This document shows positions 52,519-61,741 of a DNA stretch of 64,000 nt, piece by piece. The translations under genes were made by a program, and so were the position numbers. Position 1 is the stretch's first letter. The number at the start of each line of letters is the position of its first letter. A model generated the notes under the pieces. It did no database searches. It saw only the letters and a list, made by a program, of their open reading frames with translations, and had not been told where the DNA came from. The DNA comes from BQWY01 sp046351095. GTDB taxonomy: Bacteria; Nitrospirota; Nitrospiria; Nitrospirales; Nitrospiraceae. Location: contig JAXLZC010000001.1 in the NCBI GenBank assembly GCA_046351095.1, positions 558,001-622,000 on the forward strand, written 5' to 3'.

Positions 52519-53107
52519 TCGCGGATTTATGCTGATTGAATTGTTGTTGGCGGTGGCGATCCTGGGGGTCGTGGCGGCCTTCATTTTCGTCTCGTTGTCG
52601 GCCACGACCGGTGCCTTAGAGACGGTGCGCGCCAGCGGCCGTGACGAGCAATTGTTGCGGAGCGCCATTACCGTGCTCACGAACGATTTGACCCTGAGCC
52701 AAAATCCGACCTCGTCGCCGTGGTTGGGGCAAAACCGTCTGTTGGAAGGCCAGCCTGCAGATAGCCTGGCGTTTGTCACAACGCATCGTCCGACGATTAC
52801 GCCGCAGGCGCGTCAATCGGACCAATCCCGCGTGGTGTACACGCGCATCGGTCCGCGCCTGATTCGGTACGTGCGCCCAAACTTGTTGACGCTGACGGAA
52901 GAAGGCGTGGAGCGCACGGAGTTACTCGACAATTTGCTGGGATTCAACGTGCGTTATTACGACGGGCAAGCGAAAGTCTGGGTGGAACGCTGGGACGGAC
53001 GGGTAACCAAGGTGTTGCCGCAGGCGTTTATGATCGAATTTCTGTTCGATCAAGGACCGCAACAACTGCCGAAAGTGATCACGACATGGCTGACGTTGCC
53101 CACATGA
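52487..53107 (+). CDS. gspJ: Minor pseudopilin GspJ
   Basis: 206 residues. Prepilin signal NRG|FMLIELLLAVAI after 13 residues, then the GspJ domain (RSAITVLTNDLTLSQNP, DSLAFVTTHR, and YYDGQAKVWVERWD near the C-terminus). It starts inside gspI and its stop overlaps the gspN start (ATGA). Tip complex component. Confidence 0.92.
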   Translation: MCSTRSALRSNRGFMLIELLLAVAILGVVAAFIFVSLSATTGALETVRASGRDEQLLRSAITVLTNDLTLSQNPTSSPWLGQNRLLEGQPADSLAFVTTHRPTITPQARQSDQSRVVYTRIGPRLIRYVRPNLLTLTEEGVERTELLDNLLGFNVRYYDGQAKVWVERWDGRVTKVLPQAFMIEFLFDQGPQQLPKVITTWLTLPT

Positions 53108-53979
53108 CGCTGTCGGGAGATCCGACGTGGTCGCAGCGCCTCCGCGGGATCGGCCTGTGGGTTGCGCTGGGATGCGTCTTGTTCCTGGCGTTTACGTTCA
53201 TGCAATTCCCCTACGAGGCGTTGCATACCCGCCTGGCCGCTGAATTGGCACGGCAGCTCGGAGCGGCGGTGGCGATCGACGTCAAACGTCCGCTGCGCCC
53301 GTTCGGGATCGAATGGGTCGGCGTGCGGGTAAGTCGCGGCGAGCAACCGCTGGCGACGATCGGGCGCGTGACCGGCACGATCTCTTGGGCCGAGGGGTTA
53401 CGCGGACGGCCGGTCGTACACGTATCGCTTTGGATGGATCCGAAGGCGACGACGACGCCGCTCACCGCCACTGTACGATTTGCCGATTGGGGATTTCAGC
53501 AGGTAGCGGCGTTGGACGGCGGCGCTGAAAAAGTCGACCTCGCCCCGATCGTCGGCACGCCGGTGCGCTCGGGTCGCGCGAAGTTGTCCTTTACGTTCAC
53601 GTCGCTGCAACCGTCGCAAGTCGATGGGCAGGTACAAGCCGATCTCACCGATCTTGCCGCCGATGCCTTGCAGCAACAAGGCCTGCGTACGCCCGAATGG
53701 AGTTTTGCGACCGTGCGCGCGAAAGTCGTCTGCGCGCAACTGGTCTGCAAGGTCGACGAGTTTTCTGGCAACGGCCAGGACGGGTCCATTTCCGCGACCG
53801 GACAGATTCTTCTCGGGCGGACGCCTGATGAGACGCGATGGGATGTCGCGGCGACGGTGACCGTGGGCCAGGCACTCTCGCAGCGTGTTGTAGCCAGCGG
53901 CGGATTTCCCCTCCCCGCCGGGGTGCCTGTACGTGTGAAACTCATCGGTCCGTTGTTGCGCCCGCAGGTGAGCCTGTGA
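53104..53979 (+). CDS. gspN: Type II secretion protein GspN-like
   Basis: 291 residues from the ATG at 53104, overlapping the gspJ stop (ATGA). One N-terminal helix (IGLWVALGCVLFLAFTFMQF) anchors a periplasmic beta-rich domain with the repeats typical of GspN. GspN is an accessory subunit of variable presence. It sits between the pseudopilins and gspL. Confidence 0.8.
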   Translation: MTLSGDPTWSQRLRGIGLWVALGCVLFLAFTFMQFPYEALHTRLAAELARQLGAAVAIDVKRPLRPFGIEWVGVRVSRGEQPLATIGRVTGTISWAEGLRGRPVVHVSLWMDPKATTTPLTATVRFADWGFQQVAALDGGAEKVDLAPIVGTPVRSGRAKLSFTFTSLQPSQVDGQVQADLTDLAADALQQQGLRTPEWSFATVRAKVVCAQLVCKVDEFSGNGQDGSISATGQILLGRTPDETRWDVAATVTVGQALSQRVVASGGFPLPAGVPVRVKLIGPLLRPQVSL

Positions 53980-54031
53980 ACATGAACCGACACGGCGATC
54001 TGAACATCATGCGGCTGGAGGGACGACACTC

Positions 54032-55597
54032 GTGATCGAAAGCGTCGGCCTCGATATCGGCACGACCGCGTTCAAAGCGGTGCGTCTCCGACGGTCGCTG
54101 ACCGGTCAGGAGGAAGTCGACTACTTCTACCGCGCCTTGCCGTTTTTACGCGAGGAACCGATCGACCACAGCACGCTCGCGCGCCATCTCCGGAGTTTTC
54201 TGGAGCAGCATCGGTTGCACCGCAGTTCCATCGTCACGGCCGTCCCCGCGCGCGAGTTGAGCCTCCGTCGTGTGGCGCTCCCGTTCCACGATCAAGCCAA
54301 GATGGCCCAGGTCCTTCCCTATGAAATCGAGAGCCTCATCCCGATGGATTTGGAGGACGTCGCGGTCGAAGGCGTCAACGTCAGCGCCCCGGATCGTGTG
54401 CGTACTGCCAATCAAGCGCACGATGTGTTGGTCGCCGCCGCTCCGAAAAAAATGGTCGGGTCGCATCTCGCGTTTCTTGCCGATGCGCGTGTGCATCCCG
54501 TTGCGGTGAACGTCGACGCGTTAGCCTTGTTTTCCATCGCCCAATATCTGCGCCATGAAGGGACCGGCGGTCCGGAGAACGTGGCGATTTTGGATATCGG
54601 AGCCACGAATACCACTCTGTGTCTGATCCATCAGGGGCGACCGTGGGTGCTGCGGACGCTGTCGTGGGGTGGGACGGCGCTGACGAGGGCGCTCGCGCAT
54701 CGGTACTCCTGGTCCGTGGAGGAAGCGGAGCGCCGCAAACGTGTCGCCAGCGTGCAGTTGGGCGAAGAATGGATCGAACCTCTGCTGCGCGAAGTGCGCC
54801 TGGCCCTGCATTCCTATGAAGCCAGCACGGAGACACCCTTAGAGCATTGTTGGATCACGGGCGGCGGATCGAAGTTGCGACAGTTTCCGGAATACCTCGC
54901 GCATCGGTTGGGATTGACGTTGGTCGGTCCACGCGAAGGGTTCGGGGCGAATAGCCCCCAGGCGTTTGCCGTCGCGTATGGGCTGGCGTTGCATCCGAAA
55001 TTGACAGGGCGACGCTGGTTAGGCCCAGCACGCCCCGCTGCCTTGGGCTACGACCTGAAACATCAGTTGCAGGCCTCGCAGCAGGCCGGCACGCAGCCGA
55101 GCCGACGGCAATGGGCGATGGCCGCGGTGGCTGCTGGAGTGCTCCTGAGCGTGGGCGTCGCCGACGTGTGGACGCGGGCCACCCTCAAAGAGTCGCGTGT
55201 GAAACAGGACAAGGCCGCGCTCAACACCTTTGCGCAACGGATCGTGGGCGGGACGGTTCCTCCCGGCGAAGAAGTCGAATACGTACGCGCGCAGATTCAG
55301 TCGATCGGTAAGCGCCTTGACGTGCTGGAGGACCAACGCACCGCCGTGCTCCCTACGCTCTCGCTGTTGGTGAAACAGTTGCCGCCAAACGTCACCATCA
55401 AAGTGCGCAATCTGTTGATGGAAGGCACGGCGGTGCAGATCGAAGCGGAAACGGACTCGTTCGAATCCGTCGAACGGATCAAACGCGCGCTGGCCGGCGA
55501 ACAGCGGTTTCAAGACATCGTAGTGGGCGATGCGCGTGTCGGCGTCAACGCGAACCAAGTCATCTTCCGCCTAACTTTCACGAGTATGGCCATATGA
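54032..55597 (+). CDS. gspL: Type II secretion GspL, PilM-PilN-like
   Basis: 521 residues from a GTG at 54032. Residues 1-320 are an actin-like PilM/GspL cytoplasmic domain (VGLDIGTTAFKAVRL, NVAILDIGATNTTLCLI, HCWITGGGSKL); a transmembrane helix lies near 359-380 (MAAVAAGVLLSVGVA) followed by a periplasmic PilN-like alpha-beta domain. It links the GspE ATPase to the membrane ring. The GTG follows GGAGG by about 10 bases. Confidence 0.9.
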   Translation: MIESVGLDIGTTAFKAVRLRRSLTGQEEVDYFYRALPFLREEPIDHSTLARHLRSFLEQHRLHRSSIVTAVPARELSLRRVALPFHDQAKMAQVLPYEIESLIPMDLEDVAVEGVNVSAPDRVRTANQAHDVLVAAAPKKMVGSHLAFLADARVHPVAVNVDALALFSIAQYLRHEGTGGPENVAILDIGATNTTLCLIHQGRPWVLRTLSWGGTALTRALAHRYSWSVEEAERRKRVASVQLGEEWIEPLLREVRLALHSYEASTETPLEHCWITGGGSKLRQFPEYLAHRLGLTLVGPREGFGANSPQAFAVAYGLALHPKLTGRRWLGPARPAALGYDLKHQLQASQQAGTQPSRRQWAMAAVAAGVLLSVGVADVWTRATLKESRVKQDKAALNTFAQRIVGGTVPPGEEVEYVRAQIQSIGKRLDVLEDQRTAVLPTLSLLVKQLPPNVTIKVRNLLMEGTAVQIEAETDSFESVERIKRALAGEQRFQDIVVGDARVGVNANQVIFRLTFTSMAI

Positions 55598-56142
55598 TGG
55601 AATCGTTGCGACAGCGATGGGAAGGGTTCAGCGCGCGCGAGCGGCTGCTGGTCGGAAGCGGCGCGGTCGTCGTGGCCCTCGCGGTGCTGTTCCTCGTTCT
55701 GGTGGATCCGTTGCTGGAGCGCACGACGGTGCTCGATCGGCAACAGATCAAAAAGCGGCGCGACTACGAAGAACTCGTCCGTCTGGAATCGAACTATCGC
55801 GGTGTGCAAACCCGTATCGATAAGCTTGAGCAGCGCCTGGCCAAAAGCGCCGGCGCGTTCGCCCTGCTTCCCTACTTGGAAGAGACCGCCACCAGCTCCG
55901 GCATCCGGCAACTTATCGTCGGTATGCAACCGCAACCAACGGTGCCGTTGGCCGGCTACCAGGAAACCGCAGTGGAAGTGCGACTTGCCGGGATGCAGCT
56001 GCCGCAACTGCTCTCCCTGCTGTCGGCTCTGGAGCAAGCGCCCGGCTTGGTCCAGATCAAGCGGCTTCAAATCACCCCGCAGTTCGACATGCCCCATCTC
56101 CTGCAGGTGACCCTTCGTGTTGCATCCTACGAAAAAACCTGA
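55594..56142 (+). CDS. gspM: Type II secretion GspM-like (PilO-like)
   Basis: 182 residues, ATG overlapping the gspL stop by 4 bases. N-terminal RERLLVGSGAVVVALAVLFLVL membrane helix, short coiled coil (about 45-85), then a ferredoxin-like domain like PilO/GspM. Works with GspL. It overlaps gspK by 26 bases. Confidence 0.88.
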   Translation: MMESLRQRWEGFSARERLLVGSGAVVVALAVLFLVLVDPLLERTTVLDRQQIKKRRDYEELVRLESNYRGVQTRIDKLEQRLAKSAGAFALLPYLEETATSSGIRQLIVGMQPQPTVPLAGYQETAVEVRLAGMQLPQLLSLLSALEQAPGLVQIKRLQITPQFDMPHLLQVTLRVASYEKT

Positions 56143-57076
56143 CGAGCGCGGCATTGCGCTCATTCTGGCCCTGCTGATCCTGACGATCCTGGTTGCGTTG
56201 ATCCTGGACTTCGACGCCGAAGCGCGACGCGAACTGCGGGACGCCACGGCCTTTCGCGACGGTCTCAAAGCCTCGATCCTCGCCAGGGCCGGCATCCAGG
56301 CGGCGCGTGCGGTTCTCCGTCAGGACAGTCAGATGGAAGCGAAGCTGCAAGTGCACTTCGACGGGCCGACGGATATCTGGACGTTCCCGCTCAAGGACTT
56401 TCCGATAGGCGACGGCTTTGTGACCGCGACGGTTGAGGATGAGCGCGCCAAACTGAATCTGAATGTGCTGGCGAATATGCCGGATCCGCAATCGCGCCTT
56501 CCCACGATGCTGCGATACAAACGCCTGTTCGAAATGATTCAAGTCGACCCACGGCTGGTCGATGCCATCGTCGATTGGGTCGATCCCGACGACACTCCGC
56601 AAGCCGATGGCGCGGAGTCTGGGTACTACCAGACATTGCGTCCGGCCTATCGTGCGGCGAACGCGCCCCTGCAGTCGCTCGAGGAGTTGCTCTTGGTGAA
56701 GGGCATGACGCCGGAGGCGCTGGCCCGCATAAAGAAATATGTGACGGTCTTCCCGTCACAGGGCGACAGCAAAGTGAATCTCAACACGGCCGACCCGTTG
56801 GTCATGCGGGCGCTCGATCCTCGTATCAGCCAATCGATTGCCGGAGAAATCGTGCAAGGGCGGCCGTTCAAGCAGATGCAGGACCTGGACAAACTCACGA
56901 GCTTCGAGCCCATCGCCAAAGAGCTGCGGCTGACGCAAGCCTACGACGTCAAAAGCCAGTATTTCGGCATTCGCGGGACTATCCGTGTGAACGAGACCGT
57001 GCGGGCTGCCGAAGCCGTCGTTCGGCGCGATGAAGCGAAGGGCGATACGACGTTGGTCTACTTCAGGCTGCAGTAG
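56117..57076 (+). CDS. gspK: Minor pseudopilin GspK
   Basis: 319 residues from the GTG at 56117. The short leader ends in DERG|IALILALLIL, lacking the usual Glu at position 5, which is normal for GspK. A large insert domain with SAM-like helices (VNLNTADPLVMRALDP) is typical. Caps the pseudopilus tip. Last gene of the operon. Confidence 0.93.
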   Translation: MLHPTKKPDERGIALILALLILTILVALILDFDAEARRELRDATAFRDGLKASILARAGIQAARAVLRQDSQMEAKLQVHFDGPTDIWTFPLKDFPIGDGFVTATVEDERAKLNLNVLANMPDPQSRLPTMLRYKRLFEMIQVDPRLVDAIVDWVDPDDTPQADGAESGYYQTLRPAYRAANAPLQSLEELLLVKGMTPEALARIKKYVTVFPSQGDSKVNLNTADPLVMRALDPRISQSIAGEIVQGRPFKQMQDLDKLTSFEPIAKELRLTQAYDVKSQYFGIRGTIRVNETVRAAEAVVRRDEAKGDTTLVYFRLQ

Positions 57077-57236
57077 CTGCTTCGGTAAAACACGTAGGTG
57101 TTTCCTTTCCAGCATTTCCACTCTCCCCACTCAGCCGCACACTGTTCGTATGCCCCTTCTGGTGGGCGCGTCCACCCTTGCCGACCTACGCAAGGGTTTG
57201 GTACCGTCAGCTCACATTGCCACACGAGGGAGGCTT

Positions 57237-57458
57237 ATGAACGCCATCGACACACTGATGCTGGATGCAAAACAGGCGATCTTGGATGATGCACATCAGC
57301 GGTTTCTCGCCTTCCAGCAACAGGGGATGACGAAGGAAGCGATGCAGCAGTTCCAGGTAACGTTGAGCTGCGCGTCTGATCTACTGAACGAGTCGATTGC
57401 GGTCTTGGAAAAGGTCATGGCGAAGCAGGGCGGCTCAAGCGCCCCGCCCCAGTCGTAG
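57237..57458 (+). CDS. Small protein of unknown function
   Basis: 73 residues; the ATG at 57237 has GAGGGAGG four to six bases upstream, so this internal start is strongly preferred over the longer frame that runs back into gspK. The sequence is two helices with heptad-like pattern (DTLMLDAKQAILDDAHQRFL, SASDLL-like ASDLLNESIAVLEKVM) and a loose Gln/Ser tail. No family is recognised. It could follow the gspK transcript, but the strong ribosome binding site and spacing fit an own promoter. It is followed by a hairpin. Confidence 0.65.
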   Translation: MNAIDTLMLDAKQAILDDAHQRFLAFQQQGMTKEAMQQFQVTLSCASDLLNESIAVLEKVMAKQGGSSAPPQS

Positions 57459-57472
57459 TCGACACGATCGTC

Positions 57473-57495
57473 CGGCGCGGCACCCCGCCGCGCCG
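57473..57495 (+). terminator. GC-rich hairpin after the small protein gene
   Basis: Perfect 9-bp stem CGGCGCGGC/GCCGCGCCG with a 5-nt loop, starting 15 bases after the stop codon. No T-run, so a Rho-linked end or a stabiliser is possible. Confidence 0.5.
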
Positions 57496-57578
57496 CCGTG
57501 CTCCCCGCTCCGCAGTCTCTCCAGTGTCCAGACCACAACGCATCTACGTGACTCGCCCGAGGCGAAGCCCGCGATTTC

Positions 57579-57607
57579 TTGACAGCTTTCGAGGGGGCTG
57601 TTATAGG
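57579..57607 (+). promoter_or_regulatory. Strong sigma-70 promoter for the tRNA-Thr gene
   Basis: TTGACA (57579-57584, perfect -35) and TATAGG (57602-57607, four of six) are 17 bases apart. The tRNA begins 45 bases downstream. This is the best promoter match seen in the window. Confidence 0.8.
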
Positions 57608-57651
57608 TGGGACGATTCCTATCGAGCGGGACGCCCAGGGCCCTGCACGAG

Positions 57652-57726
57652 GCTGGCGTAGCTCAATGGCAGAGCAGCGGTTTTGTAAACCGCCGGTTGG
57701 AGGTTCAATTCCTCTCGCCAGCTCCA
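57652..57726 (+). tRNA. tRNA-Thr (anticodon TGT)
   Basis: All arms fold: acceptor GCTGGCG/CGCCAGC with discriminator T and encoded CCA, D arm GCTC/GAGC, anticodon stem GCGGT/ACCGC with loop TTTGTAA (anticodon TGT, reading ACA), T arm GAGG/CCTC with TTCAATT loop. Confidence 0.95.
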
Positions 57727-57760
57727 CTTCCAGCAGAACACGAGTTGAGCACACCACGTT

Positions 57761-57985
57761 ATGCATCTGATTCACGTCGGCACACGATCGATCAATCTCG
57801 ACCAGATCTTGTACTGTGAACGGCAGGTCTACAAGGAGGATTGGACGGTCAAAGTGTATTTCAGCGGGCACGCGACCAACACACCGTTGGTCTTGTGTCA
57901 GGACGACGCAAAGGTCCTTTGGGCCTATCTCGAAGCGCACGGCAAACAGCTCATGGCCGGAGCTGAGGGCGACTCTGCCGGTTAA
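57761..57985 (+). CDS. Small conserved-looking protein of unknown function
   Basis: 74 residues from the ATG at 57761, 34 bases after the tRNA, so it may be cotranscribed with it. The sequence looks like a compact alpha-beta protein: HVGTRSINLDQILYCER then VKVYFSGHATNTPLVL and an ending helix DDAKVLWAYLEAHGKQL. A similar layout is common in small proteins of other bacteria, but I cannot name the family. Its stop shares TTAA with the stop of the convergent sigma-54 activator gene, leaving no room for a terminator. Confidence 0.6.
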   Translation: MHLIHVGTRSINLDQILYCERQVYKEDWTVKVYFSGHATNTPLVLCQDDAKVLWAYLEAHGKQLMAGAEGDSAG

Positions 57986-59412
57986 GGTCTGGTCAGTTCC
58001 TCGCCCGTTTCCACTTCTTCCGACATCTCCTCGAACTCGGCATCCGCTTTCCCCTTTGTGGTCGACGGATGAAGGCCGTATTTCCGGAGCATCTTGTAAA
58101 AATCGGCGCGATACCGGCCGGCAAATTGTGCGGCGCGGGAGATGTTCCCGTTCGTCAACTGCAGGACGCTCTTGAGGTATCCTCGCTCGAACTCTTCTTT
58201 AGCCTCGGTCAATGGGCGTAACGGCGCATCCGAGACGTTGTTGGACGACGGCAACAGATCTGGCGTAATCGTATCTTGGCGCGAGAGGATGACGGCCTTT
58301 TCGATCGCGTTCTCCAGCTCTCGCACATTCCCCGGCCAATGGTACAGCGTGAGTTTTTGCAGCGCTGCGGGGGTAAATCCTCGTACGTCCTTCTTCGTAC
58401 GGGCGACGGACTGCTTGAGGAAGTGATGCGCCATCACGGGGATGTCGTCCTTCCGATCGCGCAAGGGCGGAATCACCAACGGCACCACTTGAATACGATA
58501 GTAGAGGTCGCTGCGGAAGCTACCGGCTTTTACGGCTTCGCCGAGATCGCGATTGGTCGCGACGATGATCCGGACGTCCACCTTCGTCGTATGATCGGCG
58601 CCGACTTCGCGCACTTCACGATCCTGCACAGCGCGCAACAGCTTTACCTGCATCGAGAGCGGCATTTCCCCGATTTCGTCGAGAAACAAGGTGCCGCCGT
58701 TGGCGCTCTGAAACAGCCCCTTCTTCGAGCCATGCGCGTTGGTGAACGCACCCTTTACGTGGCCGAATAATTCGCTCTCGAACAGGGTTTCAGGAATCGC
58801 GGCGCAGTTCAGGGCGATAAACGGCCCTTGCGCACGCTGGCTGTTCGCGTGCACCACGCGGGCTACGACTTCCTTGCCGACGCCCGTTTCGCCGAATAGG
58901 CAAATCGTTGCGTCCGTATCCGCCACCTGTGCGATCTGTTGGAACAGGCGCTGCATCTGTGGACTGCGCGCCACCACGTTCTCCATGCCGTAGAGCTCTT
59001 TCACGAGCAGCTTCAGGCGTTGGATTTCGCGGCTCATCCGCTGTTGCGACAAGGCGCGTTCGAGCGTCGCTTTGAGTTCCTTGTCGTCGAACGGTTTCGT
59101 CAGGTACCCCGTAGCGCCGCGTTGCATCGCCTCGACCGCATTCGGGATGCTCCCATGCGCGGTGAGGATGATGACGGGAAGACCAGGGTGAATCCGCAAC
59201 AATTCTTCCGTGATAACCAGGCCGTCCTCGCCTTTCAATCGCAGGTCGGTGATGGCGACATCGAATGCGCCCTTACGCGCCTCGGCAAACGCCTCCTGGC
59301 CGTTGGTGGCGGTGGTGACGGCAAAGCCCATGGCGGTCAGCCGCATCTTCAGCAGATGCAACAACCCTTCGTCGTCGTCGATCACTAAGACCTTTTCACG
59401 TTCCATCCCCAA
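57982..59412 (-). CDS. glrR: Sigma-54-dependent response regulator, GlrR/QseF-like
   Basis: 476 residues. A receiver domain with the acidic pair VIDDDEG and phospho-acceptor in AITDLRLKGEDG; a central AAA+ domain with Walker A GETGVGKE; GHVKGAFTNA in place of GAFTGA at the sigma-54 contact loop; Walker B TLFLDEIGEM; and a C-terminal helix-turn-helix segment FERGYLKSVLQLTNGNISRAAQFAGRYRADF-like, similar to GlrR. It needs sigma-54 to activate its targets. It is the third gene of the kinase-lipoprotein-regulator set, 9 bases downstream of the lipoprotein gene. Confidence 0.9.
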   Translation of the reverse strand: MGMEREKVLVIDDDEGLLHLLKMRLTAMGFAVTTATNGQEAFAEARKGAFDVAITDLRLKGEDGLVITEELLRIHPGLPVIILTAHGSIPNAVEAMQRGATGYLTKPFDDKELKATLERALSQQRMSREIQRLKLLVKELYGMENVVARSPQMQRLFQQIAQVADTDATICLFGETGVGKEVVARVVHANSQRAQGPFIALNCAAIPETLFESELFGHVKGAFTNAHGSKKGLFQSANGGTLFLDEIGEMPLSMQVKLLRAVQDREVREVGADHTTKVDVRIIVATNRDLGEAVKAGSFRSDLYYRIQVVPLVIPPLRDRKDDIPVMAHHFLKQSVARTKKDVRGFTPAALQKLTLYHWPGNVRELENAIEKAVILSRQDTITPDLLPSSNNVSDAPLRPLTEAKEEFERGYLKSVLQLTNGNISRAAQFAGRYRADFYKMLRKYGLHPSTTKGKADAEFEEMSEEVETGEELTRP

Positions 59413-59421
59413 CCTCAGTCG

Positions 59422-60261
59422 TTACGGTGTAGGTTTGGTCTCGCCGGTGTCGGCACCGAGCGGACGAGTCGGACGCGTTTTTTCCCGCGTTTCTTGGTCG
59501 ATGCGTTTGAGGGCGTCGAGTTGGTTCGTCAACTCGGCGATGCGTTTGTCGCGCTGCTCAAGCTGCACTTGGAGCGCGCTGACCGCCGCATGTGCCGCCG
59601 GATCTTGGACGACACGCACCGACTCCTTTTCCTTGTCCTTCTTCTGCTGCAACTCGTCGAAGCGATGTTGTTGCTCTGCGAGTTCCTGCCGCAAATGTGT
59701 GCTCGTCGCTGCTTCCGCGTCCTTTGCGGTGGTGAGTCGCAACAGATCTGCTTCGTGATACAGCAAGTCTCGGACCACGTGCTCCAATGCCTGTTTGAGG
59801 AGTCCGTTGGCCATGACAAGGGGCTCAACTTGGGAGCGCGGCGTCATCCACGAGAGATCGGATTGTACGGATGGGAGTTCGAGCACATCGAGTATGGTGC
59901 GGCTCGCAGCCGCATACCGGCCGGATGCGTATTTGGTCGCAACCTGTTGAAAGTACGCCATCGCCCGTTGGCGGTCCTCGAAGAGCGTCGAAAGCCCACG
60001 GACGAATAACAGGTGGTCGCAGCCGGCCGAGGTCACGCAACTGTCGCCACGCATGTCGGTGGTTCGTACGGCTACCTGAGGCGGCGCGGCTGGAGCCTTG
60101 TCATTTTGGAAATAGGGCCCTTTGGCTGGTTGAGCTGTAGGCGTTGTCATACAGCCGAGGCTGAGCAGCAGCCCGAGCAGAGAGCATGTTGCCGTTAGTC
60201 GATGGACTACTCTCCCATTTGAATCGAGCAGCCGTGGCAAGATAACTTTTTTCGCGCTCAT
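59422..60261 (-). CDS. QseG-like lipoprotein
   Basis: 279 residues. The hydrophobic N-terminus ends in the lipobox LSLGC (Cys37). The mature part is mostly helical, with QRAMAYFQQVATKYASGRYAAASRT and a coiled coil at about 190-265 (LRQELAEQQHRFDELQQK). Gene position between a GlrK-like kinase and a GlrR-like regulator is the same as for qseG in enterobacteria, where QseG binds the kinase. It starts inside the kinase stop (ATGA). Confidence 0.75.
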   Translation of the reverse strand: MSAKKVILPRLLDSNGRVVHRLTATCSLLGLLLSLGCMTTPTAQPAKGPYFQNDKAPAAPPQVAVRTTDMRGDSCVTSAGCDHLLFVRGLSTLFEDRQRAMAYFQQVATKYASGRYAAASRTILDVLELPSVQSDLSWMTPRSQVEPLVMANGLLKQALEHVVRDLLYHEADLLRLTTAKDAEAATSTHLRQELAEQQHRFDELQQKKDKEKESVRVVQDPAAHAAVSALQVQLEQRDKRIAELTNQLDALKRIDQETREKTRPTRPLGADTGETKPTP

Positions 60262-61730
60262 GCTTCTGCTCCGGCGTGAGCGAGTCTGAGTGAGAACCGC
60301 ACGGTCGCTCCCTTCCCCACCTCGCTTTCAATCCAAATCCGTCCGTTATGGCCCTCCACCACTTTCTTGGCCAAGGCGAGTCCGAGGCCGCTGCCGGCGA
60401 CCGCACGTGAATTCGGCGAGCGCCCCTGATAAAACCGCTCGAAGATAAGCGGCGCATCATCTTTGGCGATCCCCGGTCCTTGGTCGATGACGGAGATGAC
60501 CACAATGCCGAGGCGCGCTTGCGGTTCCGCTTGGAGACGAATGACCGATCCTGGTGGAGAAAATTTCAGGGCATTGGATAGAAGATTGTCGATCACCTGC
60601 TCGATGCGACCAAAGTCGGCACGCACATAGAGTTTTTGTGGGGGCAATTCGGCGATCAACTGGACCTGCTTCGAATCCGCAAGTAACCGTATTTTATTAA
60701 GGCATACATCAACCATCCGTTGAAAGTCTGCCGAGATAAAATTGTAGTCCATCATGCCGGCGTCCATCTTGGAAAGGTCCAAGATGGTGGAAATCAGGCG
60801 GATCAACCGGCGGCTGCTGTCCGACATGATCTTGAGGGTCTGCTGCTGATCCGGCGTGATCGGACCGGGAATCTCGTCCAGCAGCAACTGTGTGCCTTCT
60901 TGAATCGAGGCCATCGGCGTCCGCAGCTCGTGGGAGACGTGGGCCAGGAACTCCGCCTTCATGTCGTCCAGTTGCTGGAGTTTTTCCCCCATCCAGTTGA
61001 CCGTGTCGACCAGCTCGCGCAGGTCACGTGGTGCCGAGATATCCAGCGGCGTCCCGAACTGCCCCTGCCCCATGAGGGTGATGTGCGCCTGAAGCCGACG
61101 GAGCGGGCGAAGGATGCTGTAGCTCGCGATAGCCGCCACCGCCAGCCCAAGTAACAGCGAGATCAAAATAAGATGACGCGTCGCCGATTCGGCCCGTGCC
61201 GAACTCGCGTAGGACTCGTTCATACCCAGCGTCACACGCGCTTCGTGCAGATCGACAAACCCTCGCAGCGCCTCCGTCATCCGATCCATGATCGCGTTGC
61301 TTGCCGTTTCGTAGTCGCTTGGGACAAGTCCAGGCGGCCCTCCCTTTCGCGCACTCTCCTGACGGAACAGCGCCACCTGCTCGCTGTGGAGTCGTTCGAC
61401 TGCAGAGAGGAGCGTACGTCCTTCCGGCGTCCGTTCTTCCACCTGCAGTGCCGACAACGTCCGCCCGAATTCCGCCTGCTCCTCCTCGGACGTGTGCTTA
61501 AACGCCGCATCGCGCACCGCGAGGAACTTTTTCTCGTTTTGTTGTCGAGTGACGATCGACGCCATCAACCGTTTCCCGGCTTCAATGGCCGGGTAATGGT
61601 GGGAGGCCATCTCGGTGGTGATGGCCGTGAGGTGGCGCATCTGGAACAGCGCGTAGACTGTGACGCCCGTCATCACCCCGACGATGATGACGGTCGTCAG
61701 AACCAGGCGCCAAAAGATCGGGAGTCCCAT
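60258..61730 (-). CDS. glrK: Sensor histidine kinase, GlrK/QseE-like
   Basis: 490 residues from the ATG at 61730. Helix 1 (about 9-29) and helix 2 (about 170-190) enclose a 140-residue periplasmic helical sensor; then a HAMP domain, HisKA with H box FLAHVSHELRTPMAS, and the ATPase domain with N box, DQGPGIA and GSGLGLALAKKVV. It signals to the GlrR-like regulator through phosphotransfer. Upstream is a perfect inverted repeat near the start. Confidence 0.92.
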   Translation of the reverse strand: MGLPIFWRLVLTTVIIVGVMTGVTVYALFQMRHLTAITTEMASHHYPAIEAGKRLMASIVTRQQNEKKFLAVRDAAFKHTSEEEQAEFGRTLSALQVEERTPEGRTLLSAVERLHSEQVALFRQESARKGGPPGLVPSDYETASNAIMDRMTEALRGFVDLHEARVTLGMNESYASSARAESATRHLILISLLLGLAVAAIASYSILRPLRRLQAHITLMGQGQFGTPLDISAPRDLRELVDTVNWMGEKLQQLDDMKAEFLAHVSHELRTPMASIQEGTQLLLDEIPGPITPDQQQTLKIMSDSSRRLIRLISTILDLSKMDAGMMDYNFISADFQRMVDVCLNKIRLLADSKQVQLIAELPPQKLYVRADFGRIEQVIDNLLSNALKFSPPGSVIRLQAEPQARLGIVVISVIDQGPGIAKDDAPLIFERFYQGRSPNSRAVAGSGLGLALAKKVVEGHNGRIWIESEVGKGATVRFSLRLAHAGAEA

Positions 61731-61741
61731 GAAAAATCGGA

